From Poecilobothrus nobilitatus (lineage: Eukaryota; Arthropoda; Insecta; Diptera; Dolichopodidae), in NCBI GenBank assembly GCA_947095535.1, contig OX352773.1:106933685-106997684 (forward strand): a stretch of 64,000 bases of DNA, given 5' to 3'. A model generated the notes under the pieces. The model had not been told where the DNA came from and did no database searches. It saw only the letters and a program-made list of their open reading frames with translations. Every line of letters starts with the position of its first letter. Position 1 is the stretch's first letter. The position numbers were made by a program, and so were the translations under genes. Of the stretch, positions 35,068-49,600 are shown in pieces.

Positions 35068-35094
35068 GGGTGTTCAAAATTGAGGTATCATTTT
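35068..35094 (+). repeat. Mariner left inverted repeat
   Basis: It starts GGGTGTTCAAAATTGAGG and pairs with 36342-36368, whose reverse complement reads GGGTGTTCAAAATTGGGG, with one mismatch in 27. Confidence 0.92.
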
Positions 35095-35170
35095 AATTTT
35101 AATAAAAAAAGACTTTTTTTTTGAAATATTAAATATATTTTTATTTTAATTTATTACAAATAGGTTCCGG

Positions 35171-36257
35171 TTAATAATGAAAAATTATGTCGGCCAAGTG
35201 GCCCCCTCTACTACTTCGGCAGGCTTCCAATCTTTTACCAAAATTCTGAATCACGTTGTTCAATAAACTGTTCTCAATGGTTGAAATCTGCTCGATAATG
35301 TTGTTTTTAAGATCTTGAATTGTTGTGGGATTATTGCTGTACACTTTCGATTTCACAAAACCCTACAAAAAAAAATCCAACGGTGTCAAATCGCACGATC
35401 TTGGTGGCCACATCACTCCTGCTCTACGAGAAATAATGCGATATTCGAACTTTTCTTTCAAAAGATCCATTGTTTCTCTTGCTGTGTGGCAAGTGGCACC
35501 GTTCTGTTGAAACCACATATTCTCTACGTCCGAATCATCAATTTCCCGGCACAAAAAAGCTTCGGATCATCTCCCTGTAGCGATTTCCATTGACTGTAAT
35601 CGCATTTCCATTTGCGTTTTCAAAAAAATATGGTCCGATGATTCCTCCTTACCACAAACCACACCAAACAGTAACTTTTTGTGGATGTACTGGTTGCCCT
35701 AAGATAACCCTTGGATTCTCTTCACCCCAAATGCGGCAATTCTGTTTATTGACGTAGCTATTGAGCTGGAAATAAGCTTCGTCGGTGAAGATTATTTTGT
35801 TAAAAAAATTCTAATTTTCTTTTTGTTTTTCGATTGCCCAAGAAACGAATTGCCGACGTGATGCATGGTCAGTTGGTTTTAATTCTTGCGTCAGCTGGAT
35901 CTTATAAGCCTTTAAATGGAGATCACGATGCAAAATGTTGAATAATGTGGATGGTTTGATGTTTAATTGCTGCGAACGATGACGAATGGAAGTTTTTGGA
36001 TCTTCTTCAACACTTCTGCTCACAGCTGCTACATTCTCGGTTGAACGGCCACTACGTTGATAAATGTTGCTTCTGTTATCAAGAACAGATCCAGTTTCTA
36101 GAAATTTATCAACCATCAGCTTGATGGCACGATTTGTTGGAGCATCTTCTCTACCAAATTTTGTTCGAAATTTCCTAATTACATCTTGAAAACTTTTACC
36201 ATTTTCAAAAAATGTTGTAATAACAAAAACACGTTGTTCCTTCGTGTAACGTTCCAT
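35171..36257 (-). pseudogene. Mariner-type transposase, multiple lesions
   Basis: The start MERYTKEQRVFV at 36257 opens a 149-codon N-terminal part with two helix-turn-helix segments, ending at an in-frame TAG near 35811. The same frame continues with IIFTDEAYF (first catalytic Asp, near 35785) and then has a TAA just after VTVWCGLW near 35660. A frameshift near 35550 leads to the next part, where WFQQNGATCHTA carries Asn in place of the second Asp. WPPRSCDLTPLDFF gives the third Asp with 36 residues between. A TAG follows FFL near 35368 where Trp is usual, and the frame then stays open to 35171. Three stops, one frameshift and the lost Asp make it inactive. Confidence 0.9.
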
Positions 36258-36341
36258 ATTAACTAATCGGAATGTATTTAGAATATACCTAAAGAAACGT
36301 CGTATAAAAATTCCAGGTAGAAAAAAAATGGCGGCAAAATC

Positions 36342-36368
36342 AAAATGATACCCCAATTTTGAACACCC
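36342..36368 (-). repeat. Mariner right inverted repeat
   Basis: Inverted partner of 35068-35094. The TA target dinucleotide follows at 36369-36370. Confidence 0.92.
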
Positions 36369-36370
36369 TA

Positions 36371-36850
36371 TGGTTGAATCTGATTTGGCTGTTTTTAGTA
36401 TTTCAATTAATGTTTCAATTTTTACGTCGTTAACCGATTTGCGGCGATTTAGTTCATGTTCCGATAGTCAACCACGTTATAGTTAGTAAATACCATACCA
36501 TTAATATCTTAATGACTTTATGGTCAAACGCCGCTATATCACTTAGCTAAACATTAATATTTTGTATCTCGTTACAGAGATTGGTGATCACGTCGTCGAT
36601 TAAAGTGGCTGATTTGTAGTTCTGGTAACATTTGTGTTATCAAGGATGGTAACAATACCGGCTGTAGTACTCCATAAATTGATCCATAACCCGAAGTTTC
36701 GTGTTTGCCACCGCATTTACCACATTTTATTTCTGAAGTACATTTGACTTGAAAATAGAAAAAAATTAAATTAAATAATTAATTTACAAAAATGTTCTTT
36801 TAAAATATTTGACAAATTCTACTTGCATTTTTGCTGACGCAAACATATTT
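36371..36850. repeat. Array monomer remnant right of the mariner
   Basis: Continuation of the B monomer split by the mariner: GTTGAATCTGATTTGGCTG, then the leader part, then the shortened antisense LINE scrap (CCATAAATTGATCCATAA). At about 36850 it joins abruptly, after CATATTTTTGTTAC, to the TTTTATATATT part of an A monomer, losing most of a core. Confidence 0.7.
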
Positions 36851-36900
36851 TTGTTACTTTTATATATTTTTTTTCTTCATGTAATTTTTACTGTCTTATA

Positions 36901-39900
36901 ATTGCAACTAGTTATTTCCAACTTGCAACTAGTTATTTACTGTCTTAATTGCAACTAGTTATTTACTGTCTTATAATTGCAACTAGTTATTTCCAACAAA
37001 ATATAATAAAATATTATCCACCTATACAAATTATTTATAAAATAAAAGTACAGCTATAATTTGGTCGTTACTGATTAAAGTTTATACCTATAAAACATAA
37101 AATTATTTAAATTAGCTGTCAATACAAAATTATGTTTTAAATTAAGTTATTATGTAAGTAAATAAATTAATGTGTTTTTTTTATTTATTTTTTTTCTTTT
37201 CAGTGCTTGTGAACCTAAATTTGGCGCAGTCGGTATAATTGCCGACGATAAAGCAGCTTTCTGCATCGCGTAATTGAAAAAACTGTGTTTCGCTTTTTTG
37301 AATTAACGATGTTGTGAATTTGCGTGATTTTTTGTACATTTGGTAAGCGTGTAAGTTATTCGTGTGCTTTTTACATTTTTTAAAGCGATGGTCTCTTTTT
37401 TTATGGATATGATTATTTCATTATTTATCCAACAGTTTGATCTAGACATGCGTGAGCGCGTTCTAGTTGAATCTAATTTGGCTCTTTGTAGTATTTCAAT
37501 AAACGTTTCAATTTTTACAAATATTTGACAAATTCTACTTGCATTTTTGCTGAACTGCAGTGGTTTCGCTTTGAATTTGTACTTGTTCCGCTATATCTAT
37601 AATTTTTCCTCTATTCCCTCCAGCTAGAGGAAATTTTCTTTTCTCTACTTGAATTTTCCTTTTCTCTACTTGCTGTGCGTGTTACCGGTTGGCAGTTGAA
37701 ATTTGTTACACAAAATCACTTTAGAAAGGTTTTGTTCACAAGATCACTTCAAAAATTTCTAGTGTTCCAATAGTTTAAAAAGTTTTTTATTCGACCAGGA
37801 AAATTTTTTTTTAATTATTGACGTTGAATCTGTTATTGATTTGTTTTAAGTTACACAAAAATTTCATACGTAAAATGCTAAATGTCATTTTAAATTTTTT
37901 ATAGTTTGTAATTAGTTAAACTTTATTCCTTCAGGGGTAATTTATAATTAATTTACAAAAAAGTTCTTTTACAATATTGGGCAAATTCTACCTGCATATT
38001 TGCTGACGCAAACATATGTTTGTGACGCGTGACTTTTATTTCTCAGGTAAACATATGTTTATTACGCTTTTTAATTTGTTTCCTAGGTAAACATATTATA
38101 ATTCGGCAGTTTTATAACTTTTTAATAAAAATTGAGAAATTATTTTGAATTGATGAGAAATAAGTTTTAATTTGTTTCCTAGGTAAATAAATGATGATTC
38201 GGAAGGTTAATAACTTTTCAATAAAAATTTTTTCTTTCGTTTTTTTATATCTCCAAAAATTTATATAATACATTATATTCTCTGTTAATCGCGCAAAATT
38301 CAAACTATACAATTTTTGTTAGCAGATTCAATATTATTAATGTTATGTTTGTTTTGTATTTGTTTACAGTTTTTATTGCTTTTACCTCTAATCTTTTTGA
38401 ATGAAGAAAAAAAATCATATAGCTACATTACATTTATTGCCTTTACTTCTAATATTTTTGAATGAACCTACATATGTACATTTTTTATGGATGTATTTAA
38501 GTTATCTATCCTGTAAACTCAAATTCATAAATTATAAATTTCGTTTTTTCTACTTAAATTGTTCTGTCAAATAAACAAAATTGTCAAGTTACAATTCTTA
38601 CATTTATATATTTTTTTTCTTCATATAATTTTTACTTTCACATAATTGCAACTAGTTATTTTCAACTGTACAAAATATAATAAAATATTATCCACCTGTA
38701 CAAATTATTTATAAAATAAAAGTACAGCTATAATTGGTTCATTACTGAGTAAAGTTTATACCTAAAAAATATAAAATTATTTAAATTAGCTGTTATGTTT
38801 TAAAATAGGTCATTATGTAAATTAAGTTAAATTAAATTATTGTGTTTTTTTTATTTATTTTTTTCTTTTCAGTGCTTGTGAAGATAAATTTGGCGCAGTC
38901 GATATAATTGCCGACGGTAAAACAGCTTTCTCTATCTCGTAATTGAAAAATTCTCTATATTTGATGTATATCATTATTTCATTATTTATTCCACAGTTTG
39001 ATCTAGACATGCATGAGCGAGTTCAAGTTGAATCTGATTTGGCTGTTTTTAGTATTTCAATTAATGTTTCAATTTTTACGTTCGTTAACCGATTTGCGTC
39101 GATTTAGTTCATATTCCGATAGTCAACCACGTTATAGTTAGTAAATACCATACCATTAATATCTTAATGACTTTATGGTCAAACGCCGCTATATCACTTA
39201 GCTAAACATTAATATTCTGTATCTCGTTACAGAGATTGGTGATCACGTCGTCGATTAAAGTGGCTGATTTGTAGTTCTGGTAACATTTGTGTTATCAAGG
39301 ATGTTAACAATACCGGCTGTAGTACTCCATAAATTGATCCATAAGCCGAAGTGTCGTGTTCGCCACCGCATTTACCACATTTTGTTTCTGAAGTACATTT
39401 GACTTGAAAATAGAAAAAAATTAAATTAAATAATTAATTTACAAAAAACATATTTTTGTTACGCGTGACTTTTATTTCCCAGGTAAACATATGTTTATTA
39501 CGCTTTTGAATTTGTTTCCCAGGTAAACAAATTATGATTCGGCAGGTTAATAACTTTTTAATAAAAATTGAGAAATTATTTTGAATTGATGAGAAATAAG
39601 TTTTAATTTGTTTCCTAGGTAAATAAATGATGATTCGACAGGTTAATAACTTTTCAATAAAAATTTTTTCTTTCGTTTTTTAAGTCTCCAAAACTTTATA
39701 TAATATATTATATTCTCTTGTTGATCGCACAAAATTCAAACTGTACAATTTTTGTTAGCAGATTCAATATTATTAACGTTGTGTTTGTTTTGTATTTCAA
39801 AGTGTACAATTTTTGTTAGCAGATTCAATATTATTAACGTTAAGGTTGTTTTGTATTTGTTTACAGTTTTTATTGCCTTTATTTCTAATATTTTTGAAGG

Positions 39901-40103
39901 AAGACAAAAAAAATAATGTACTTACATCTGTACACTATTTATGGATGTATGTAAGTTATCTATCCTGTAAACTTAAATTCGTAAATTATAAATTCCGTTT
40001 TTTCTATATTACATAAATTGTTCTGTCAAATAAACAAAAGTGTCAAATTGCAATTCTTACATTTATATATTTTTTTTCTTCATGTAATTTTTACTGTCTT
40101 ATA
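36901..40103. repeat. Higher-order unit 1 (A+B, 3203 bp)
   Basis: Slightly short: near 39442 the joint AATTTACAAAAAACATATTT lacks about 55 bp present in units 2-4 between these points. Confidence 0.85.
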
Positions 40104-43100
40104 ATTGCAACTAGTTATTTCCAACTTGCAACTAGTTATTTACTGTCTTAATTGCAACTATTTATTTACTGTCTTATAATTGCAACTAGTTATTTCCAAC
40201 AAAATATAATAAAATATTATCCACCTATACAAATTATTTATAAAATAAAAGTACAGCTATAATTTGGTCGTTACTGAGTAAAGTTTATGCCTATAAAACA
40301 TAAAATTATTTAAATTAGCCGTCAATACAAAATTATGTTTTAAATTAAGTTATTATGTAAGTAAATAAATTAATGTGTTTTTTTAATTTATTTTTTTTCT
40401 TTTCAGTGCTTGTGAACCTTAATTTGGCGCAGTCGGTATAATTGCCGACGATAAAGCAGCTTTCTGCATCGCGTAATTGAAAAAACTGTGTTTCGCTTTT
40501 TTGTATTAACGATGTTGTGAATTTGCGTGATTTTTTGTACATTTGGTAACCGTGTAAGTTATCCGTGTGCTTTTTACATTTTTTAAAGCGATGGTCTCTT
40601 TTTTTATGGATATGATTATTTCATTATTTATCCAACAGTTTGATCTAGACATGCGTGAGCGCGTTCTAGTTGAATCTAATTTGGCTCTTTGTAGTATTTC
40701 AATAAACGTTTCAATTTTTACAAATATTTGACAAATTCTACTTGCATTTTTGCTGAACTGCAGTGGTTTCGCTTTGAATTTGTACTTGTTCCGCTATATC
40801 TATAATTTTTCCTCTATTCCCTCCAGTTAGAGGAAATTTTCTTTTCTCTACTTGAATTTTCCTTTTCTCTACTTGCTGTGCGTGTTACCGGTTGGCAGTT
40901 TAAATTTGTTACACAAAATCACTTTAGAAAGGTTTTGTTCACAAGATCACTTCAAAAATTTCTAGTGTTCCAATAGTTTAAAAAGTTTTTTATTCGACCA
41001 GGAAAATTTTTTTTTAATTATTGACGTTGAATCTGTTATTGATTTGTTTTAAGTTACACAAAAATTTCATACGTAAAATGCTATATAGTTCATTTTAAAT
41101 TTTTTATAGTTTGTAATTAGTTAAACTTTATTCCTTCAGGGGTAATTAATAATTAATTTACAAAAAAGTTCTTTTACAATATTGGGCAAATTCTACTTGC
41201 ATTTTTGCTGACGCAAACATATGTTTGTGACGCGTGACTTTTATTTCTCAGGTAAACATATGTTTATTACGCTTTTGAATTTGTTTCCCAGGTAAACAAA
41301 TTATAATTCGGCAGGTTAATAACTTTTTAATAAAAATTGAGAAATTATTTTGAATTGATGAGAAATAAGTTTTAATTTGTTTCCTAGGTAAATAAATGAT
41401 GATTCGGAAGGTTAATAACTTTTCAATAAAAATTTTTTCTTTCGTTTTTTTATATCTCCAAAAATTTATATAATACATTATATTCTCTGTTGATCGCGCA
41501 AAATTCAAACTATACAATTTTTGTTAGCAGATTCAATATTATTAATCTTATGTTTGTTTTGTATTTGTTTACAGTTTTTATTGCTTTTACCTCTAATCTT
41601 TTTGAATGAAGAAAAAAATCATATAGCTACATTACATTTATTGCCTTTACTTCTAATATTTTTGAATGAACCTACATATGTACATTTTTTATGGATGTAT
41701 TTAAGTTATCTATCCTGTAAACTTAAATTCATAAATTATAAATTCCGTTTTTTCTACTTAAATTGTTCTGTCAAATAAACAAAATTGTCAAGTTACAATT
41801 CTTACATTTATATATTTTTTTTCTTCATATAATTTTTACTTTCACATAATTGCAACTAGTTATTTCCAACTGTACAAAATATAATAAAATATTATCCACA
41901 TGTACAAATTATTTATAAAATAAAAGTACAGCTATAATTGGTTCCTTACTGAGTAAAGTTTATACCTAAAAAATATAAAATTATTTAAATTAGCTGTTAT
42001 GTTTTAAAATAGGTCATTATGTAAATTAAGTTAAATTAAATTATTGTGTTTTTTTTATTTATTTTTTTCTTTTCAGTGCTTGTGAAGATAAATTTGGCGC
42101 AGTTGGTATAATTGCCAACGGTAAAACAGCTTTCTCCATCTCGTAATTGAAAAATTCTCTATATTTGATGTATATCATTATTTCATTATTTATTCCACAG
42201 TTTGATCTAGACATGCATGAGCGAGTTCAAGTTGAATCTGATTTGGCTGTTTTTAGTATTTCAATTAATGTTTCAATTTTTACGTTCGTTAACCGATTTG
42301 CGTCGATTTAGTTCATATTCCGATAGTCAACCACGTTATAGTTAGTAAATACCATACCATTAATATCTTAATGACTTTATGGTCAAACGCCGCTATATCA
42401 CTTAGCTAAACATTAATATTCTGTATCTCGTTACAGAGATTGGTGATCACGTCGTCGATTAAAGTGGCTGATTTGTAGTTCTGGTAACATTTGTGTTATC
42501 AAGGATGTTAACAATACCGGCTGTAGTACTCCATAAATTGATCCATAAGCTGAAGTTTCGTGTTCGCCACCGCATTTACCACATTTTGTTTCTGAAGTAC
42601 ATTTGACTTGAAAATAGAGAAAAATTAAATTAAATAATTAATTTACAAAAATGTGCTTTTACAATATTTGACAAATTCTACTTGCATTTTTGCTGACGCA
42701 AACATATTTTTGTTACGCGTGACTTTTATTTCCCAGGTAAACATATGTTTATTACGCTTTTGAATTTGTTTCCCAGGTAAACAAATTACGATTCGGCAGG
42801 TTAATAACTTTTTAATAAAAATTGAGAAATTATTTTGAATTGATGAGAAATAAGTTTTAATTTGTTTCCTAGGTAAATAAATGATGATTCGACAGGTTAA
42901 TAACTTTTCAATAAAAATTTTTTCTTTCGTTTTTTAAGTCTCCAAAACTTTATATAATATATTATATTCTCTTGTTGATCGCACAAAATTCAAACTGTAC
43001 AATTTTTGTTAGCAGATTCAATATTATTAACGTTGTGTTTGTTTTGTATTTCAAAGTGTACAATTTTTGTTAGCAGATTCAATATTATTAACGTTAAGGT

Positions 43101-43357
43101 TGTTTTGTATTTGTTTACAGTTTTTATTGCCTTTATTTCTAATATTTTTGAAGGAAGACAAAAAAAATAATGTACTTACATCTGTACACTATTTATGGAT
43201 GTATGTAAGTTATCTATCCTGTAAACTTAAATTCGTAAATTATAAATTCCGTTTTTTCTATATTACATAAATTGTTCTGTCAAATAAACAAAAGTGTCAA
43301 ATTGCAATTCTTACATTTATATATTTTTTTTCTTCATGTAATTTTTACTGTCTTATA
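40104..43357. repeat. Higher-order unit 2 (A+B, 3254 bp)
   Basis: Full-length reference unit. PBS-like site at 40425 (A) and the changed form GGCGCAGTTGG near 42098 (B). Confidence 0.88.
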
Positions 43358-46300
43358 ATTGCAACTAGTTATTTCCAACTTGCAACTAGTTATTTACTGT
43401 CTTAATTGCAACTATTTATTAACTGTCTTATAATTGCAACTAGTTATTTCCAACAAAATATAATAAAATATTATCCACCTATACTAATTATTTATAAAAT
43501 AAAAGTACAGCTATAATTTGGTCGTTACTGAGTAAAGTTTATACCTATAAAACATAAAATTATTTAAATTAGCCGTCAATACAAAATTATGTTTTAAATT
43601 AAGTTATTATGTAAGTAAATAAATTAATGTGTTTTTTTAATTTATTTTTTTTCTTTTCAGTGCTTGTGAACCTAAATTTGGCGCAGTCGGTATAATTGCC
43701 GACGATAAAGCAGCTTTCTGCATCGCGTAATTGAAAAAACTGTGTTTCGCTTTTTTGTATTAACGATGTTGTGAATTTGCGTGATTTTTTGTACATTTGG
43801 TAAGCGTGTAAGTTATCCGTGTGCTTTTTACATTTTTTAAAGCGATGGTCTCTTTTTTTATGGATATGATTATTTCATTATTTATCCAACAGTTTGATCT
43901 AGACATGCGTGAGCGCGTTCTAGTTGAATCTAATTTGGCTCTTTGTAGTATTTCAATAAACGTTTCAATTTTTACAAATATTTGACAAATTCTACTTGCA
44001 TTTTTGCTGAACTGCAGTGGTTTCGCTTTGAATTTGTACTTGTTCCGCTATATCTATAATTTTTCCTCTATTCCCTCCAGTTAGAGGAAATTTTCTTTTC
44101 TCTACTTGAATTTTCCTTTTCTCTACTTCCTGTGCGTGTTACCGGTTGGCAGTTTAAATTTGTTACACAAAATCACTTTAGAAAGGTTTTGTTCACAAGA
44201 TCACTTCAAAAATTTCTAGTGTTCCAATAGTTTAAAAAGTTTTTTATTCGACCAGGAAAATTTTTTTTTAATTATTTACGTTGAATCTGTTATTGATTTG
44301 TTTTAAGTTACACAAAAATTTCATACGTAAAATGCTATATAGTTCATTTTAAATTTTTTATAGTTTGTAATTAGTTAAACTTTATTCCTTCAGGGGTAAT
44401 TAATAATTAATTTACAAAAAAGTTCTTTTACAATATTGGGCAAATTCTACTTGCATTTTTGCTGACGCAAACATATGTTTGTGACGCGTGACTTTTATTT
44501 CTCAGGTAAACATATGTTTATTACGCTTTTGAATTTGTTTCCCAGGTAAACAAATTATAATTCGGCAGGTTAATAACTTTTTAATAAAAATTGAGAAATT
44601 ATTTTGAATTGATGAGAAATAAGTTTTAATTTGTTTCCTAGGTAAATAAATGATGACTCGGAAGGTTAATAACTTTTCAATAAAAATTTTTTCTTTCGTT
44701 TTTTTATATCTCCAAAAATTTATATAATACATTATATTCTCTGTTGATCGCGCAAAATTCAAACTATACAATTTTTGTTAGCAGATTCAATATTATTAAT
44801 GTTATGTTTGTTTTGTATTTGTTTACAGTTTTTATTGCTTTTACCTCTAATCTTTTTGAATGAAGAAAAAAATCATATAGCTACATTACATTTATTGCCT
44901 TTACTTCTAATATTTTTGAATGAACCTACATATGTACATTTTTTATGGATGTATTTAAGTTATCTATCCTGTAAACTTAAATTCATAAATTATAAATTCC
45001 GTTTTTTCTACTTAAATTGTTCTGTCAAATAAACAAAATTGTCAAGTTACAATTCTTACATTTATATATTTTTTTTCTTCATATAATTTTTACTTTCACA
45101 TAATTGCAACTAGTTATTTTCAACTGTACAAAATATAATAAAATATTATCCACCTGTACAAATTATTTATAAAATAAAAGTACAGCTATAATTGGTTCAT
45201 TACTGAGTAAAGTTTATACCTAAAAAATATAAAATTATTTAAATTAGCTGTTATGTTTTAAAATAGGTCATTATGTAAATTAAGTTAAATTAAATTATTG
45301 TATTTTTTTATTTATTTTTTTCTTTTCAGTGCTTATGAAGATAAATTTGGCGCAGTTGGTATAATTGCCGACGGTAAAACAGCTTTCTCTATCTCGTAAT
45401 TGAAAAATTCTCTATATTTGATGTATATCATTATTTCATTATTTATTCCACAGTTTGATCTAGACATGCATGAGCGAGTTCAAGTTGAATCTGATTTGGC
45501 TGTTTTTAGTATTTCAATTAATGTTTCAATTTTTACGTTCGTTAACCGATTTGCGTCGATTTAGTTCATATTCCGATAGTCAACCACGTTATAGTTAGTA
45601 AATACCATACCATTAATATCTTAATGACTTTATGGTCAAACGCCGCTATATCACTTAGCTAAACATTAATATTCTGTATCTCGTTACAGAGATTGGTGAT
45701 CACGTCGTCGATTAAAGTGGCTGATTTGTAGTTCTGGTAACATTTGTGTTATCAAGGATGTTAACAATACCGGCTGTAGTACTCCATAAATTGATCCATA
45801 AGCCGAAGTTTCGTGCTCGCCACCGCATTTACCACATTTTGTTTCTGAAGTACATTTGACTTGAAAATAGAAAAAAATTAAATTAAATAATTAATTTACA
45901 AAAATGTGCTTTTACAATATTTGACAAATTCTACTTGCATTTTTGCTGACGCAAACATATTTTTGTTACGCGTGACTTTTATTTCCCAGGTAAACATATG
46001 TTTATTACGCTTTTGAATTTGTTTCCCAGGTAAACAAATTATGATTCGGCAGGTTAATAACTTTTTAATAAAAATTGAGAAATTATTTTGAATTGATGAG
46101 AAATAGGTTTTAATTTGTTTCCTAGGTAAATAAATGATGATTCGACAGGTTAATAACTTTTCAATAAAAATTTTTTCTTTCGTTTTTTAAGTCTCCAAAA
46201 CTTTATATAATATATTATATTCTCTTGTTGATCGCACAAAATTCAAACTGTACAATTTTTGTTAGCAGATTCAATATTATTAACGTTGTGTTTGTTTTGT

Positions 46301-46609
46301 ATTTCAAAGTGTACAATTTTTGTTAGCAGATTCAATATTATTAACGTTAAGGTTGTTTTGTATTTGTTTACAGTTTTTATTGCCTTTATTTCTAATATTT
46401 TTGAAGGAAGACAAAAAAATAATGTACTTACATCTGTACACTATTTATGGATGTATGTAAGTTATCTATCCTGTAAACTTAAATTCGTAAATTATAAATT
46501 CCGTTTTTTCTATATTACATAAATTGTTCTGTCAAATAAACAAAAGTGTCAAATTGCAATTCTTACATTTATATATTTTTTTTCTTCATGTAATTTTTAC
46601 TGTCTTATA
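43358..46609. repeat. Higher-order unit 3 (A+B, 3252 bp)
   Basis: Full length. PBS-like site at 43679 (A) and changed form near 45348 (B). Confidence 0.88.
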
Positions 46610-49600
46610 ATTGTAACTAGTTATTTCCAACTTGCAACTAGTTATTTACTGTCTTAATTGCAACTATTTATTAACTGTCTTATAATTGCAACTAGTTATT
46701 TCCAACAAAATATAATAAAATATTATCCACCTATACAAATTATTTATAAAATAAAAGTACAGCTATAATTTGGTCGTTACTGAGTAAAGTTTATACCTAT
46801 AAAACATAAAATTATTTAAATTAGCCGTCAATACAAAATTATATTTTACATTAAGTTATTATGTAAGTAAATAAATTAATGTGTTTTTTTAATTTATTTT
46901 TTTTCTTTTCAGTGCTTGTGAACCTAAATTTGGCGCAGTCGGTATAATTGCCGACGATAAAGCAGCTTTCTGCATCGCGTAATTGAAAAAACTGTGTTTC
47001 GCTTTTTTGTATTAACGATGTTGTGAATTTGCGTGATTTTTTGTACATTTGGTAAGCGTGTAAGTTATCCGTGTGCTTTTTACATTTTTTAAAGCGATGG
47101 TCTCTTTTTTTATGGATATGATTATTTCATTATTTATCCAACAGTTTGATCTAGACATGCGTGAGCGCGTTCTAGTTGAATCTAATTTGGCTCTTTGTAG
47201 TATTTCAATAAACGTTTCAATTTTTACAAATATTTGACAAATTCTACTTGCATTTTTGCTGAACTGCAGTGGTTTCGCTTTGAATTTGTACTTGTTCCGC
47301 TATATCTATAATTTTTCCTCTATTCCCTCCAGTTAGAGGAAATTTTCTTTTCTCTACTTGAATTTTCCTTTTCTCTACTTGCTGTGCGTGTTACCGGTTG
47401 GCAGTTTAAATTTGTTACACAAAATCACTTTAGAAAGGTTTTGTTCACAAGATCACTTCAAAAATTTCTAGTGTTCCAATAGTTTAAAAAGTTTTTTATT
47501 CGACCAGGAAAATTTTTTTTTAATTATTTACGTTGAATCTGTTATTGATTTGTTTTAAGTTACACAAAAATTTCATACGTAAAATGCTATATAGTTCATT
47601 TTAAATTTTTTATAGTTTGTAATTAGTTAAACTTTATTCCTTCAGGGGTAATTAATAATTAATTTACAAAAAAGTTCTTTTACAATATTGGGCAAATTCT
47701 ACTTGCATTTTTGCTGACGCAAACATATGTTTGTGACGCGTGACTTTTATTTCTCAGGTAAACATATGTTTATTACGCTTTTGAATTTGTTTCCCAGGTA
47801 AACAAATTATAATTCGGCAGGTTAATAACTTTTTAATAAAAATTGAGAAATTATTTTGAATTGATGAGAAATAAGTTTTAATTTGTTTCCTAGGTAAATA
47901 AATGATGATTCGGAAGGTTAATAACTTTTCAATAAAAATTTTTTCTTTCGTTTTTTTATATCTCCAAAAATTTATATAATACATTATATTCTCTGTTGAT
48001 CGCGCAAAATTCAAACTATACAATTTTTGTTAGCAGATTCAATATTATTAATGTTATGTTTGTTTTGTATTTGTTTACAGTTTTTATTGCTTTTACCTCT
48101 AATCTTTTTGAATGAAGAAAAAAATCATATAGCTACATTACATTTATTGCCTTTACTTCTAATATTTTTGAATGAACCTACATATGTACATTTTTTATGG
48201 ATGTATTTAAGTTATCTATCCTGTAAACTTAAATTCATAAATTATAAATTCCGTTTTTTCTACTTAAATTGTTCTGTCAAATAAACAAAATTGTCAAGTT
48301 ACAATTCTTACATTTATATATTTTTTTTCTTCATATAATTTTTACTTTCACATAATTGCAACTAGTTATTTCCAACTGTACAAAATATAATAAAATATTA
48401 TCCACATGTACAAATTATTTATAAAATAAAAGTACAGCTATAATTGGTTCCTTACTGAGTAAAGTTTATACCTAAAAAATATAAAATTATTTAAATTAGC
48501 TGTTATGTTTTAAAATAGGTCATTATGTAAATTAAGTTAAATTAAATTATTGTGTTTTTTTTATTTATTTTTTTCTTTTCAGTGCTTGTGAAGATAAATT
48601 TGGCGCAGTTGGTATAATTGCCAACGGTAAAACAGCTTTCTCCATCTCGTAATTTAAAAATTCTCTATATTTGATGTATATCATTATTTCATTATTTATT
48701 CCACAGTTTGATCTAGACATGCATGAGCGAGTTCAAGTTGAATCTGATTTGGCTGTTTTTAGTATTTCAATTAATGTTTCAATTTTTACGTTCGTTAACC
48801 GATTTGCGTCGATTTAGTTCATATTCCGATAGTCAACCACGTTATAGTTAGTAAATACCATACCATTAATATCTTAATGACTTTATGGTCAAACGCCGCT
48901 ATATCACTTAGCTAAACATTAATATTCTGTATCTCGTTACAGAGATTGGTGATCACGTCGTCGATTAAAGTGGCTGATTTGTAGTTCTGGTAACATTTGT
49001 GTTATCAAGGATGTTAACAATACCGGCTGTAGTACTCCATAAATTGATCCATAAGCCGAAGTTTCGTGTTCGCCACCGCATTTACCACATTTTGTTTCTG
49101 AAGTACATTGACTTGAAAATAGAAAAAAATTAAATTAAATAATTAATTTACAAAAATGTGCTTTTAAAATATTTGACAAATTCTACTTGCATTTTTGCTG
49201 ACGCAAACATATTTTTGTTACGCGTGACTTTTATTTCCCAGGTAAACATATGTTTATTACGCTTTTGAATTTGTTTCCCAGGTAAACAAATTATGATTCG
49301 GCAGGTTAATAACTTTTTAATAAAAATTGAGAAATTATTTTGAATTGATGAGAAATAAGTTTTAATTTGTTTCCTAGGTAAATAAATGATGATTCGACAG
49401 GTTAATAACTTTTCAATAAAAATTTTTTCTTTCGTTTTTTAAGTCTCCAAAACTTTATATAATATATTATATTCTCTTGTTGATCGCACAAAATTCAAAC
49501 TGTACAATTTTTGTTAGCAGATTCAATATTATTAACGTTGTGTTTGTTTTGTATTTCAAAATGTACAATTTTTGTTAGCAGATTCAATATTATTAACGTT

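Larger units (their letters stand above)
35066..36368 (-). mobile_element. Mariner-like transposon (IS630-Tc1-mariner), inactive
   Basis: The 1.3-kb element has 27-bp terminal inverted repeats that differ at one position, beginning GGGTGTTCAAAATTG on each side (35068-35094 and 36342-36368). TA follows directly on the right; on the left TA lies two bases away (TAAT). It interrupts a B-type array monomer between GAGTTCTA and GTTGAATCTG. The transposase is on the minus strand and broken. Confidence 0.92.

Noticed and set aside
39813..40016. Hydrophobic plus-strand frames (LADSILL...) in each monomer
   Set aside because: They begin at TTG rather than ATG and vary in length between otherwise similar units. 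They are chance frames through T-rich sequence.
41248..41517. 89-codon minus-strand frame (MYSLNFARSTEN...), repeated per unit
   Set aside because: Runs antisense through the palindromes and AT runs of the core, with Lys/Ile/Tyr composition expected of AT-rich DNA. Other copies have it truncated at varying points.
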